DNA of 64,000 nucleotides from positions 4,658,527-4,722,526 of the forward strand of contig NZ_CP050192.1 in NCBI RefSeq assembly GCF_011694515.1, given 5' to 3'. Source of the stretch: Mycobacterium sp. DL592. GTDB lineage: Bacteria > Actinomycetota > Actinomycetes > Mycobacteriales > Mycobacteriaceae. Position numbers and translations under genes: made by a program. The notes beneath the pieces were generated by a model. That model searched no databases. It saw nothing but the letters and a program-made list of their open reading frames with translations, and was not told the DNA's origin. Below are positions 26,086 through 34,842 of the stretch, in pieces. The first letter of the stretch is position 1; each line of letters starts with the position of its first letter.

Positions 26086-27207
26086 ATGGCAACGCCTGGA
26101 GTCGTTCGTGAGTTCGTCGGCGTCACCTCACCGACCGCCCGCCGGGCCGGCGCGGGCGGCCACCCGTGCCAGGGTCTGTACCACCGGGGCGTGGGACGCA
26201 AGCCGAAAGTGGCGATCATCGCCACCCACTACCAAATCGACTTCTCCGAGCACTACCTCGCCGACTACATCGCCACCCGCGGCATCGGCTTCCTGGGCTG
26301 GAACACCCGCTTCCGCGGCTTCGAGAGCAGCTTCCTGCTCGACCACGCGCTGGTCGACATCGGCGTCGGCGTGCGCTGGCTTCGCGACGTCCAGGGTGTG
26401 GAAATAGTTGTACTGCTAGGCAATTCGGGCGGCGGCTCGCTGATGGCTGCATACCAGTCCCAAGCCGTCGAACCCAACGTAACGCCACTGCCGGGCATGC
26501 GACCGGCGGCCGGGCTGGGTGAGCTTCCCGCGGCCGACGGCTACGTCGCCAGCGCGGCCCATCCGGGACGTCCCGAAGTGCTGACCGCCTGGATGGACGG
26601 GGCGGTGGTCGACGAGAACGACCCGGTGGCCACCGATCCCGAGCTTGATCTGTTCGACGACCGCAACGGTCCCCCGTTCTCGGCCGACTTCGTCGCGCGC
26701 TACCGCGCCGCGCAGGTGGCCCGCAACCACGCGATCACCGACTGGGCCGAAACCGAACTCAAGCGCGTGCAGGCGGCGGGCTTCTCCGACCGGCCGTTCA
26801 CCGTGATGCGCACCTGGGCCGACCCCCGAATGGTGGACCCGACCATCGAACCCACCAAACGTCAGCCCAACCTCTGCTACGCCGGGGTGCCGGTCAAGGC
26901 CAACCGCTCAGCGCACGGCATCGCCGCGGCGTGCACGCTGCGCAACTGGCTGGGCATGTGGAGCCTCAAGACCGCCCAGACCCGCGCCGAGCCGCACCTG
27001 GCCCGCATCAGCTGCCCGGCCCTGGTGATCAACGCCGAGCAGGACACCGGGGTGTTCCCGTCCGACGCCACAAGGATCTTCGACGCGCTCGCGAGCGCCG
27101 ACAAAACCCTGGTCTCCATGGACACCGACCACTACTTCACCACGCCGGGGGCGCGCAGCGAACAGGCCGATACCATTGCGCGATGGATCGGCAAGCGGTG
27201 GCATTGA
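26086..27207 (+). CDS. Alpha/beta hydrolase (Rv0272c-like)
   Basis: A 373-aa cytosolic hydrolase. The nucleophile elbow is LLGNSGGGSLMAAY (about residues 106-119). A late segment CPALVINAEQDTGVFPSDA (about 314-332) is the usual acid-residue loop, and TDHYFTTPGARSE (about 347) supplies the catalytic His. ATG 26086 is decided by AAGGAGG 8 nt upstream; the frame back to 25951 has no such site. It leads a three-gene overlapping run with a 2-hydroxyacid dehydrogenase and an MFS permease, which looks like a small uptake and breakdown cassette. Length and position match Rv0272c. Confidence 0.8.
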   Translation: MATPGVVREFVGVTSPTARRAGAGGHPCQGLYHRGVGRKPKVAIIATHYQIDFSEHYLADYIATRGIGFLGWNTRFRGFESSFLLDHALVDIGVGVRWLRDVQGVEIVVLLGNSGGGSLMAAYQSQAVEPNVTPLPGMRPAAGLGELPAADGYVASAAHPGRPEVLTAWMDGAVVDENDPVATDPELDLFDDRNGPPFSADFVARYRAAQVARNHAITDWAETELKRVQAAGFSDRPFTVMRTWADPRMVDPTIEPTKRQPNLCYAGVPVKANRSAHGIAAACTLRNWLGMWSLKTAQTRAEPHLARISCPALVINAEQDTGVFPSDATRIFDALASADKTLVSMDTDHYFTTPGARSEQADTIARWIGKRWH

Positions 27208-28169
27208 GCGTGCTCGCGCACTTCCTGCCGACAGACACTGTCTTGGAAGTCGTTACGCCCGAATCCGATTGGCTCGACGTCCGGTGGTGCCACGAAGACG
27301 ACGACGCCACCCTGTACCGCGAGCTACCGCAGGCTGAGGCGATCTGGCACGTGCTGCGCCCATTGTCCGGCGACGACCTGCGGCAGGCGCCGAACCTGCG
27401 CCTGGTGCACAAACTGGGCGCGGGGGTCAACACCATCGACGTCGACACCGCGACCGAACTCGGTGTCGCCGTGGCCAATATGCCCGGCGCCAACGCTCCG
27501 TCGGTCGCCGAGGGCGCCGTCCTGCTGATGCTGGCCGCACTGCGCCGGCTACCCCACCTCGACCGTGCCATCCGGCAGGGCCGCGGCTGGCCGACGGACC
27601 CGACCCTGGCCGAGACCGTCCGCGACATCGGCAGCTGCACCGTCGGCCTGGTGGGCTACGGCAACATCGCCAAGCGCGTCGAGGCGATCCTGCACGCGAT
27701 GGGCGCACGGGTGCTGCACACCAACACATCCGACGACGGCAGCGACAGCTGGCGCCCGCTGGACACCCTGCTCGCCGACAGCGACATCGTCAGCCTGCAC
27801 CTGCCGTTGACCGCCGCCACCGACAAGCTCATCAACCGGGCCGCCCTGGACCGGATGAAGCGGGAAGCCCTGCTGATCAACACCTCTCGCGGTGGAGTCG
27901 TCGACGAAGAAGCCCTCATCGATGCGTTGCGCAACGGCCGGCTTGCCGCGGCCGGGCTGGACGTGTTCGCCGTCGAACCGGTGACCGACGACAACCCCCT
28001 GCTGCAGCTGGACAACGTGGTACTCACCCCGCACGTCACCTGGGTCACCCGCGACACCATGCGCCGCTACCTGCTCGAGGCGGTCGACAACTGCCGGCGA
28101 CTACACCAGGGGCAAGATCTGATCAACGTCGTCAACGGGAGGCAGGATGGCAAGCGCATCCACCGCTGA
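27183..28169 (+). CDS. D-2-hydroxyacid dehydrogenase
   Basis: A 328-aa NAD(P)-dependent enzyme reducing a 2-oxo acid to a D-2-hydroxy acid or the reverse. The Rossmann fingerprint is GLVGYGNIAKRVEAI (about 154-168). The catalytic Arg lies in INTSRGGVVDEEAL (about 235), the Glu in DVFAVEPV, and the His in VVLTPHVTW (about 283). ATG 27183 gives a 25-nt overlap with the hydrolase gene; GTG 27198 is an alternative. The 3' end overlaps the MFS gene by 23 nt, so the three are coupled. No homologue occurs at this position in M. tuberculosis as I remember it, so this gene and the permease may be an insertion. Confidence 0.83.
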   Translation: MDRQAVALSVLAHFLPTDTVLEVVTPESDWLDVRWCHEDDDATLYRELPQAEAIWHVLRPLSGDDLRQAPNLRLVHKLGAGVNTIDVDTATELGVAVANMPGANAPSVAEGAVLLMLAALRRLPHLDRAIRQGRGWPTDPTLAETVRDIGSCTVGLVGYGNIAKRVEAILHAMGARVLHTNTSDDGSDSWRPLDTLLADSDIVSLHLPLTAATDKLINRAALDRMKREALLINTSRGGVVDEEALIDALRNGRLAAAGLDVFAVEPVTDDNPLLQLDNVVLTPHVTWVTRDTMRRYLLEAVDNCRRLHQGQDLINVVNGRQDGKRIHR

Positions 28170-29484
28170 GCTGTCGCTGGAAGCGCGCACGCTGCGCAAG
28201 GTGATCATCCGCGCCGTGCCCTTTCTGATGGCGCTGTACTTCGTCAACTATCTGGACCGCACCAACCTCGGCATCGCCAAGGCCGACATCAGCGAGCACC
28301 TGCAGTTGACGTCGACCATGTTCGGGCTTGCGTCGGGCATCTTCTTCATCGGCTACGTCCTGGTCGAGGTGCCGTCGAACCTGGCGCTGGAGCGGTTCGG
28401 TGCCCGGCGCTGGCTGGCCCGCATCGCGGTGTCGTGGGGAATCGTCGCGGTAGCGATCGGATTCGCGCCCAATGCCGCCACCTTGCTCGTCCTGCGGTTC
28501 TTGCTCGGCGTGGCCGAGGCCGGGCTGTTTCCGGGTGTCATCTTCTATCTCACCCGGTGGTTCCCCCGCGCCTACCGGGCCCGCATCGTGGCCATGTTCA
28601 TGATGGCCAGTCCGATCGCCGCGGCCGTCGGCACGCCGATGTCGGCGTGGCTGATCTCGGCAGGCGAAGGCACGTTCGGTTTGGCCGGCTGGCAGTTCAT
28701 GATGATCGCGGTCGGTCTGCCGGCGATCGTCCTGGGCATCATCTGCTGGTTCTACCTCACCGACCATCCGGCCGACGCCCACTGGCTGGCACCCGAGGAA
28801 CGGCAATGGCTGATCGGCGTGCTGTCCGCCGAGGAGCGAGAAGTGGCCGACACCTTCAACTTTCCGCTGCGCCGGGTGCTGACGAGCCCGCGGATCTGGG
28901 CGCTGTCGGTGGTGTACTTCGGCATCGCCTACGGGCTGTACGCGCTTGCGTTCTTCCTGCCCTCGATCATCACCGGATTCAAGAAGACCTTCGGCGTCCA
29001 CCTGTCGATCGTCCAGGTCGGGCTGATCACCGCGGTGCCCTACACGTGCGCGGCCATCGCCATGTACCTGTGGTCGCGTCACGCCGACCGCACCCGAGAG
29101 AACGTCTGGCACGTCGCGCTCCCGATGTTGCTGGGCGGCTTGGCAATTCCGGTGGCGTTGTACCTGCACAGCCCGCTGCTGGTGATGATCCCGGTGAGCA
29201 TCGCCGCCATGGGCGTCTTCAGCGCCATCCCCAGCTTCTGGGCACTGCCCGCCCAGTTTCTCACCGGGGCAGCGGCCGCAGGCGGGATCGGGCTGATCAA
29301 CTCCATCGGCAACCTCGGCGGCTTCGCCGCGCCGTACGCAACCGGTGCGCTCAATCAGTTCACCGGGAACGACAAGGCCGGCATGTGGGCCGTCGGCATC
29401 TTCATGGTGATCTCCGCGGTCGTCGTCGTGGTGTTGCGTGCCACCCCCGATCCGAGGACCGCCGAGTCTGCGCCCAGATCGTGA
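28147..29484 (+). CDS. MFS transporter, anion:cation symporter type
   Basis: A 445-aa permease with about 12 transmembrane helices and a central cytoplasmic loop. YFVNYLDRTNLGIAKADI (about 33-50) and RFLLGVAEAGLFPGVIFYLT (about 118-137) are the signatures of the ACS family, whose members import organic anions such as tartrate, phthalate or hexuronates. GGGAGG just before ATG 28147 lies inside the preceding dehydrogenase gene. Partnered with a 2-hydroxyacid dehydrogenase and a hydrolase, a hydroxy-acid substrate is plausible. Its last codons form the left arm of a large hairpin (29463-29528). Confidence 0.83.
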   Translation: MASASTAELSLEARTLRKVIIRAVPFLMALYFVNYLDRTNLGIAKADISEHLQLTSTMFGLASGIFFIGYVLVEVPSNLALERFGARRWLARIAVSWGIVAVAIGFAPNAATLLVLRFLLGVAEAGLFPGVIFYLTRWFPRAYRARIVAMFMMASPIAAAVGTPMSAWLISAGEGTFGLAGWQFMMIAVGLPAIVLGIICWFYLTDHPADAHWLAPEERQWLIGVLSAEEREVADTFNFPLRRVLTSPRIWALSVVYFGIAYGLYALAFFLPSIITGFKKTFGVHLSIVQVGLITAVPYTCAAIAMYLWSRHADRTRENVWHVALPMLLGGLAIPVALYLHSPLLVMIPVSIAAMGVFSAIPSFWALPAQFLTGAAAAGGIGLINSIGNLGGFAAPYATGALNQFTGNDKAGMWAVGIFMVISAVVVVVLRATPDPRTAESAPRS

Positions 29485-29528
29485 TCCCGGCGGCGGGCCG
29501 CCGAAACTGAGATCTGACCGCAGACTCG
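29463..29528. repeat. Long imperfect hairpin spanning the MFS stop codon
   Basis: CGAGTCTGCG (29463-29472) and CGCAGACTCG (29519-29528) are perfect 10-bp inverted repeats. Inside them CAGATC pairs with GATCTG after a 2-nt bulge on each side, and the loop itself holds a GC-rich palindrome (CGGCGG, CCGCCG). The element starts within the MFS coding sequence. It may be a terminator or a dispersed REP-like element. Confidence 0.5.
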
Positions 29529-29603
29529 ATTCTGTTCGCGGGTACCCTCGGTCCCAACCCACCGGTTATTTGACATGGTCAGCCGACACAGGAGTCTGTG
29601 AAC

Positions 29604-31802
29604 ATGCCCATCGCCATCACCCCCGAGCACAACGATCTCGCCGATTCAGTGAAGTCCCTGGTGGCGCGCGTGGCGCCGTCGGAGGTTCTACACGACGCGC
29701 TGGAGAACCCGATCCCCAACCCGCCGCCGTACTGGCGGGCCGCGGCCGAACAGGGCCTGCACGGCCTGCACCTCTCCGAATCGGTCGACGGGCAGGGTTT
29801 CGGACTGCTCGAACTCGCCATCGTGCTCGCCGAGTTCGGTTACGGCGCGGTGCCCGGCCCGTTCGTGCCGTCGGCGATCGCGAGCGCACTGATCTCGGCC
29901 AACGACCCCGACGCCAAGCTGCTCAGCCAGCTCGCCTCCGGTGAGGTCATCGCCGCCTACGCACTGGAGTCGGAGCTGACCGCCAGCGAGCAGGGCGACG
30001 GGCTGGTCATCCGCGGCGAAGCGCGCTCGGTGCCGTCCGCCGCGCAGGCCTCGGTGCTGGTGCTGCCGGTGGCCATCGGAAGCGGTGTCGAGTGGGTGGT
30101 ACTCGACGCCGCCCAACTGGAGATCGAATCGGTCAAGTCGGTCGACCTGCTGCGGCCGGTGGCTCACGTGCGCGCCAACGGCGTCGAGGTCAGCACCGGC
30201 CAGCTGCTGTCGAACCTGTCCCAGAGCGCCGGGCGGGCCATCGTCACCACCCTGTTGTCGGCCGAAGCAATCGGCCTGGCCCGCTGGGCCACCGACACCG
30301 CGGCGGAATACGCCAAGATTCGCGAACAGTTCGGCCGCCCGATCGGTCAGTTCCAGGCGGTCAAGCACAAGTGCGCCGCGATGATCGCGACCACCGAGCG
30401 CGCCACCGCCGCGGTGTGGGACGCCGCCCGCGCTCTGGACGAAGCGGTCCAGAAGAACTGGGACAACGACGAAACGAACTACGAGTTCGCCGCCGCCGTC
30501 GCCGCGACCCTGGCGCCCGTCGCCGCCCAGCAGTGCGCGCAGGACTGCATTCAGGTGCACGGCGGTATCGGCTTCACCTGGGAGCACGACACCAACGTCT
30601 ACTACCGCCGCACCCTCGGCCTGGTCGCGGCGTTCGGCCGATCCTCGGACTACCAGCAGAAGGTCTTCGACACCGCCACCACCACGGGCATGCGGCCGGT
30701 CAACATCGACCTCGACCCCGAGACCGAGAAGCTGCGTGACGAGATCCGCGCCGAAGTCGAAGCGCTCAAAGCGATTCCGCGCGAACAGCGCACCACCGCG
30801 ATCGCCGAGGGCGGCTGGGTGCAACCGCACCTGCCCAAACCGTGGGGCCGCGCGGCCAGCCCGGTCGAGCAGGTCATCATCGCCCAGGAGTTCAGCGAGG
30901 GCCGGGTTCGCCGCCCGCAGATGGGTATCGCGGCCTGGCTGATCCCGTCGATCGTCGCGTTCGGCACCGACGAACAGAAGCAGCGCTTCCTGCCGCCGAC
31001 GTTCCGCGGCGAGATGATCTGGTGCCAGCTGTTCTCCGAGCCGGGCGCCGGGTCCGACCTGGCCAGTCTGACCACCAAGGCCACCAAGGTCGACGGCGGC
31101 TGGCGCATCACCGGCCAGAAGATCTGGACCACCGCCGCGCAGTTCTCCCAGTGGGGCGCACTACTCGCCCGCACCGACCCGAACGCACCCAAGCATAACG
31201 GCATCACCTACTTCCTTCTCGACATGAAAAGCGAAGGCGTGGAAGTCAAGCCGCTGCGCGAGCTCACCGGCAACGCGCTGTTCAACACGGTGTTCATCGA
31301 CGACGTCTTCGTCCCTGACGAACTCGTCCTCGGCGAGGTGGACCGTGGCTGGGAGGTCAGCCGCAATACCCTTACCGCAGAGCGTGTTTCGATCGGCAGC
31401 AGTGAGCCGGGCTTTTTGGCCAACCTCGACGGCTTCGTCGAGTTCGTCACCGAGGGCCACTTCGACCAGGTCGGGCATCACCGGGCCGGTGAGCTGATCG
31501 CCGAAGGGCATGCGGCCAAACTGCTGAACCTGCGCTCGACGCTGCTGACGCTGGCCGGTGGTGACGCGATGCCGTCGGCGGCGATCTCCAAGCTGCTGTC
31601 GATGCGCACCGGGCAGGGCTATGCGGAGTTCGCGGTGTCATCGTTCGGTATCGACGGTGCCATCGGCGATCCCGAGTCGCTACAGGGTAAGTGGGCCGAG
31701 TACCTGCTGGCCAGCCGCGCCACCACGATCTACGGCGGCACCTCCGAGGTACAGCTGAACATCATCGCCGAGCGGCTGCTCGGTCTGCCGCGCGACCCGT
31801 AA
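29604..31802 (+). CDS. fadE6: Fused tandem acyl-CoA dehydrogenase FadE6
   Basis: A 732-aa protein made of two acyl-CoA dehydrogenase units, matching M. tuberculosis FadE6 (Rv0271c) in length and in position beside fadD2. The first half (1-360) ends with the C-terminal helical segment CIQVHGGIGFTWEHD. The second half (375-732) has WCQLFSEPGAGSDLASL, GQKIWTTAAQFSQWGALLAR and YGGTSEVQLNIIAERLLGLP, the usual flavin and substrate elements. It should oxidise an acyl-CoA, but the substrate is unknown. In such fusions one half may be structural. ATG 29604 has AGGAG 9 nt upstream; GTG 29598 is too close to it. Confidence 0.85.
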   Translation: MPIAITPEHNDLADSVKSLVARVAPSEVLHDALENPIPNPPPYWRAAAEQGLHGLHLSESVDGQGFGLLELAIVLAEFGYGAVPGPFVPSAIASALISANDPDAKLLSQLASGEVIAAYALESELTASEQGDGLVIRGEARSVPSAAQASVLVLPVAIGSGVEWVVLDAAQLEIESVKSVDLLRPVAHVRANGVEVSTGQLLSNLSQSAGRAIVTTLLSAEAIGLARWATDTAAEYAKIREQFGRPIGQFQAVKHKCAAMIATTERATAAVWDAARALDEAVQKNWDNDETNYEFAAAVAATLAPVAAQQCAQDCIQVHGGIGFTWEHDTNVYYRRTLGLVAAFGRSSDYQQKVFDTATTTGMRPVNIDLDPETEKLRDEIRAEVEALKAIPREQRTTAIAEGGWVQPHLPKPWGRAASPVEQVIIAQEFSEGRVRRPQMGIAAWLIPSIVAFGTDEQKQRFLPPTFRGEMIWCQLFSEPGAGSDLASLTTKATKVDGGWRITGQKIWTTAAQFSQWGALLARTDPNAPKHNGITYFLLDMKSEGVEVKPLRELTGNALFNTVFIDDVFVPDELVLGEVDRGWEVSRNTLTAERVSIGSSEPGFLANLDGFVEFVTEGHFDQVGHHRAGELIAEGHAAKLLNLRSTLLTLAGGDAMPSAAISKLLSMRTGQGYAEFAVSSFGIDGAIGDPESLQGKWAEYLLASRATTIYGGTSEVQLNIIAERLLGLPRDP

Positions 31803-31847
31803 GCTGCGCCGAGATCGACGAAATGTAGCCGAGCACTCGCACTTTCG

Positions 31848-31871
31848 CGCCCGTTCGTTGGTTTGGGCGCA
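31848..31871. terminator. Hairpin between convergent fadE6 and fadD2
   Basis: GCGCCC (31848-31853) pairs perfectly with GGGCGC (31866-31871) around a 12-nt loop in the 84-bp space between the two convergent stops. It can serve as a bidirectional terminator. No U-tract follows. Confidence 0.5.
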
Positions 31872-31886
31872 AAGGCAGGCGGTCGG

Positions 31887-33566
31887 TTACTGGATTTCGA
31901 TCTGCCGCAGTTCGCGTTTGAGGATCTTGCCGGTGGGGTTGCGCGGCAGCTCGGTCAGGAAGACGACCTCGCGCGGAACCTTGTAGCGCGCAAGGTGTTC
32001 GCGCACATAGTTCTTGATAGCGTCCTCGGTGGTCTCGGCCTCTTCCTTGAGGACGACGAATGCCCGCAGGCGGGCACCCCACTCGGGGTCGTCGACCCCG
32101 AGGGCGGTGGCTTCGATGACGTCGGGGTGGCCGCTGATGAGGTCCTCGACTTCGGCCGGGAACACGTTCTCGCCGCCGGAGACGATCATCTCGTCGTCGC
32201 GGCCGCTGACGAACAGCAGCCCGTTGTGGTCGAAGTAGCCGACGTCACCGGAGGACAGCAGACCGTCGATGATCTGCTTGTTGCCGCCGCCGGTGTAGCC
32301 CTCGAACGGGAAGCTGTTGCCGACGAAGATGCGGCCGACCTCGCCCTGGGGCACCTCGTTGCCGTTGTCGTCGAGGATCTTGATCCGGGTGCCCCGGACC
32401 ACCGAGCCGACGGTGGCGGGGTTCTTCTTCAGCTGTTCCGGGCCTGCGATCGTGGCCAGTGCGACTTCGGTTGAGCCGTAAAGGTTGTAGACCACCGGAC
32501 CGAGGAGTTTGAGTGCTCGGGTCGCCAGTTCGGCGCCCAGTTGGGATCCCGACACGAACACGATCCGCAGGGACGACAGGTCGGGCTTGGTGTCCATCTT
32601 CTCCAGGGCGTCGAGCATCCGGGACAGCATCACCGGGACGACGACGATCGCGGTCACCTTGTGGGTGGGGATGTCCTCGAGCACGGTGACCGGCTTGAAC
32701 TTGCGGCGCAGTACCAGGGTGGAGCCCAGTGTGAGAGCGATCGTGGCGTGCAGGTAGCCCAGCGCGTGGAACATCGGCGACGGCAGCGACGTCACCTCGC
32801 CGGCTTTGAACGGAACACTCGAGAGCACACCGCCGATCGGTGCCAGGGTCGGCGGGGTGTGCCGGGTCGCGCCCTTGGGCGTGCCGGTGGTCCCGCTGGT
32901 GAGGATGACGATCGAGGACCGCCTGGTGGCCTTCGGCGCGGGTGCGCTGCTGCTGCGGGCGATCAGTTCGGCCAGCGTCTCGTCGGTGCTGCCCGACGGC
33001 TCCGGCTTGTCTGGGTTGCTGCCCAGCGCACGCACCTTGCCCAGCGGCGGCTCGGACAGTTTGACGGCCTCGGTGTACTCGTCGTCGTAGATGATGACCC
33101 GCGCGCCTTCGCGCTCGGAGACGTCGCGGATCTGTGGACCCGAGAACTCGGTGTTGAGCATGATCGTGCGGGCCCCGACCCGGGCGGCGCCGTAGTTGGC
33201 GATGACGAACCAGCGGTGGTTGCGCGCCAGGATCGCGACCCCGTCACCGCCCTTGACACCCATCGCCAGCAGACCGTTGGCCACGGCATTGACCGCGTCG
33301 TCGAGTTCCTTGCACGTCAGGGAGCCCTCGTCGTCGATGACGGCCAGCCGGTTGGGGGTGCGGCGGGCGTTGAGGGCGGGCACCATCCCGATCTCGCCCC
33401 ACCGGCGGATGTCGGCGACCATGCCGACCAGGTTCTGCGGTGGCTCGAGCCCGAACGCCCCGGACTCGATCATCTTCTGCAGGTAGTGCAGTTCGGCGGC
33501 GCCGCGGTCGGCCAGCGTCTGGACCTTGGCCAGCGCCTTCGAGGGCAGGTCGTTGAGACTAGGCAT
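31887..33566 (-). CDS. fadD2: Fatty-acyl-CoA/AMP ligase FadD2
   Basis: A 559-aa adenylate-forming enzyme that activates a fatty acid with ATP and normally CoA. The AMP-binding loop is VILTSGTTGTPKGATR (about residues 216-231). YGSTEVALATIAG (about 363), GDVGYFDHNGLLFVSGRDDEM (about 436-456) and the C-terminal Lys in NPTGKILKREL near residue 548 follow in the usual order. Position and size match M. tuberculosis FadD2 (Rv0270), convergent with fadE6. It probably supplies acyl-CoA to FadE6-type oxidation. It is divergent from polD2 over 64 bp. Confidence 0.85.
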   Translation of the reverse strand: MPSLNDLPSKALAKVQTLADRGAAELHYLQKMIESGAFGLEPPQNLVGMVADIRRWGEIGMVPALNARRTPNRLAVIDDEGSLTCKELDDAVNAVANGLLAMGVKGGDGVAILARNHRWFVIANYGAARVGARTIMLNTEFSGPQIRDVSEREGARVIIYDDEYTEAVKLSEPPLGKVRALGSNPDKPEPSGSTDETLAELIARSSSAPAPKATRRSSIVILTSGTTGTPKGATRHTPPTLAPIGGVLSSVPFKAGEVTSLPSPMFHALGYLHATIALTLGSTLVLRRKFKPVTVLEDIPTHKVTAIVVVPVMLSRMLDALEKMDTKPDLSSLRIVFVSGSQLGAELATRALKLLGPVVYNLYGSTEVALATIAGPEQLKKNPATVGSVVRGTRIKILDDNGNEVPQGEVGRIFVGNSFPFEGYTGGGNKQIIDGLLSSGDVGYFDHNGLLFVSGRDDEMIVSGGENVFPAEVEDLISGHPDVIEATALGVDDPEWGARLRAFVVLKEEAETTEDAIKNYVREHLARYKVPREVVFLTELPRNPTGKILKRELRQIEIQ

Positions 33567-33630
33567 GCCGCCACCCTAGGTGAATCAGGTCGCGGGCCGT
33601 GCGGAATGCGCCCGTAACTAGCATTGCGTT

Positions 33631-34842
33631 ATGGAGGGCTTCATCGGCGTCGGGGACCGCCAGGTCAGCGTCAGCCATCCGGACAAGGTGGTGTTCCCGG
33701 GTGTCGACGGCCGAGACCCGGTGACCAAGCTCGACCTCGTCGACTACTACCTAGCCGTGGCCGACGGCGCGCTGCGCGGGGTCGTCGACCGGCCGATGAT
33801 CCTCAAACGGTTCGTCAAAGGCATCACCGAGGAGGCGATCTTCCAGAAGCGCGCCCCGGAGAAACGTCCGGACTGGATCGACGTCGCCGAGCTTCGTTAC
33901 GCGCGGGGAACCTCGGCCAAGGAGGCCGTGATTCACGAACCCGCCGGGCTGGTGTGGGCGGTCAATCTGGGGTGCGTCGACTTCAACCCGCACCCGGTCC
34001 GGTCCGCCGACCTCGACCACCCCGACGAACTGCGCATCGACCTGGACCCGATGCCCGGCGTGACCTGGCCGCAGATCCTCGACGTCGCACAGGTGGCGCG
34101 CGAGGTGCTCGAAGACCACGGCCTGACGGCGTGGCCCAAGACGTCGGGCTCGCGCGGCTTTCACATCTACGCCCGTATCGCCCCGCAGTGGCCGTTCAAA
34201 CAAGTTCGGCTGGCCGCCGAGACGGTGGCCCGCGAGGTGGAGCGGCGCGCACCGGAGTTGGCGACGAGCCGGTGGTGGAAGGAAGACCGTCAAGGCGTGT
34301 TCGTCGACTTCAACCAGAACGCCAAGGACCGCACGGTCGCGTCGGCGTACTCGGTGCGGGCGACGCCCGACGCCCGGGTCTCGACACCATTGGTGTGGGA
34401 CGAGGTTCCCGGCTGTCGGCCCGAGACCTTCACCATCGCGACGGTGCCGGCGCGGTTCGCCGAGCGCGGCGACCCGTGGGCGGGTATGGACGAGGCTGTC
34501 GGCTCGCTGGACGGGTTGCTTCGGCTGGCCGAAGAACTGGGCCCGGCCGAGAAGCCACCGAAGGGCAGCAAGCCGCTGATCGAGGTGGCGCGCACCAAGA
34601 CCCGTGACGAGGCACTGGCTGCCCTGGCGGTGTGGCGGTCCCGCTATCCGGAGGCGGCGGCGCTGCTGGCGCCGACCGACATCCTCGTCGACGGCATGCG
34701 CGGGCCCAGTTCGATCTGGTACCGCATCCGCATCAACCTCGAACACGTGCCCGCTGCGCAGCGTCCGCCGCAGGAAGCCCTGATCGCCGATTACAGTCCC
34801 TGGGAAGGGTATTCGGGTCGTCAGGCCCCCTCGGCCCAGTAG
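33631..34842 (+). CDS. LigD-polymerase-type DNA/RNA primase-polymerase PolD2
   Basis: A 403-aa archaeo-eukaryotic primase superfamily polymerase lacking ligase and nuclease domains, as in Rv0269c (PolD2). Metal-binding acidic residues lie in DELRIDLDPMPG (about 131-142). The conserved KTSGSRGFHIYARI is near residue 170, and a third motif is in QGVFVDFNQNAKDRTVASAY (about 227-246). It fills gaps or adds nucleotides in DNA repair, independent of LigD. Its 3' end overlaps the convergent siderophore-interacting protein gene by 22 nt. That overlap is the junction between the Rv0269c-Rv0276-like block and the relocated ESX-3 unit. Confidence 0.85.
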   Translation: MEGFIGVGDRQVSVSHPDKVVFPGVDGRDPVTKLDLVDYYLAVADGALRGVVDRPMILKRFVKGITEEAIFQKRAPEKRPDWIDVAELRYARGTSAKEAVIHEPAGLVWAVNLGCVDFNPHPVRSADLDHPDELRIDLDPMPGVTWPQILDVAQVAREVLEDHGLTAWPKTSGSRGFHIYARIAPQWPFKQVRLAAETVAREVERRAPELATSRWWKEDRQGVFVDFNQNAKDRTVASAYSVRATPDARVSTPLVWDEVPGCRPETFTIATVPARFAERGDPWAGMDEAVGSLDGLLRLAEELGPAEKPPKGSKPLIEVARTKTRDEALAALAVWRSRYPEAAALLAPTDILVDGMRGPSSIWYRIRINLEHVPAAQRPPQEALIADYSPWEGYSGRQAPSAQ

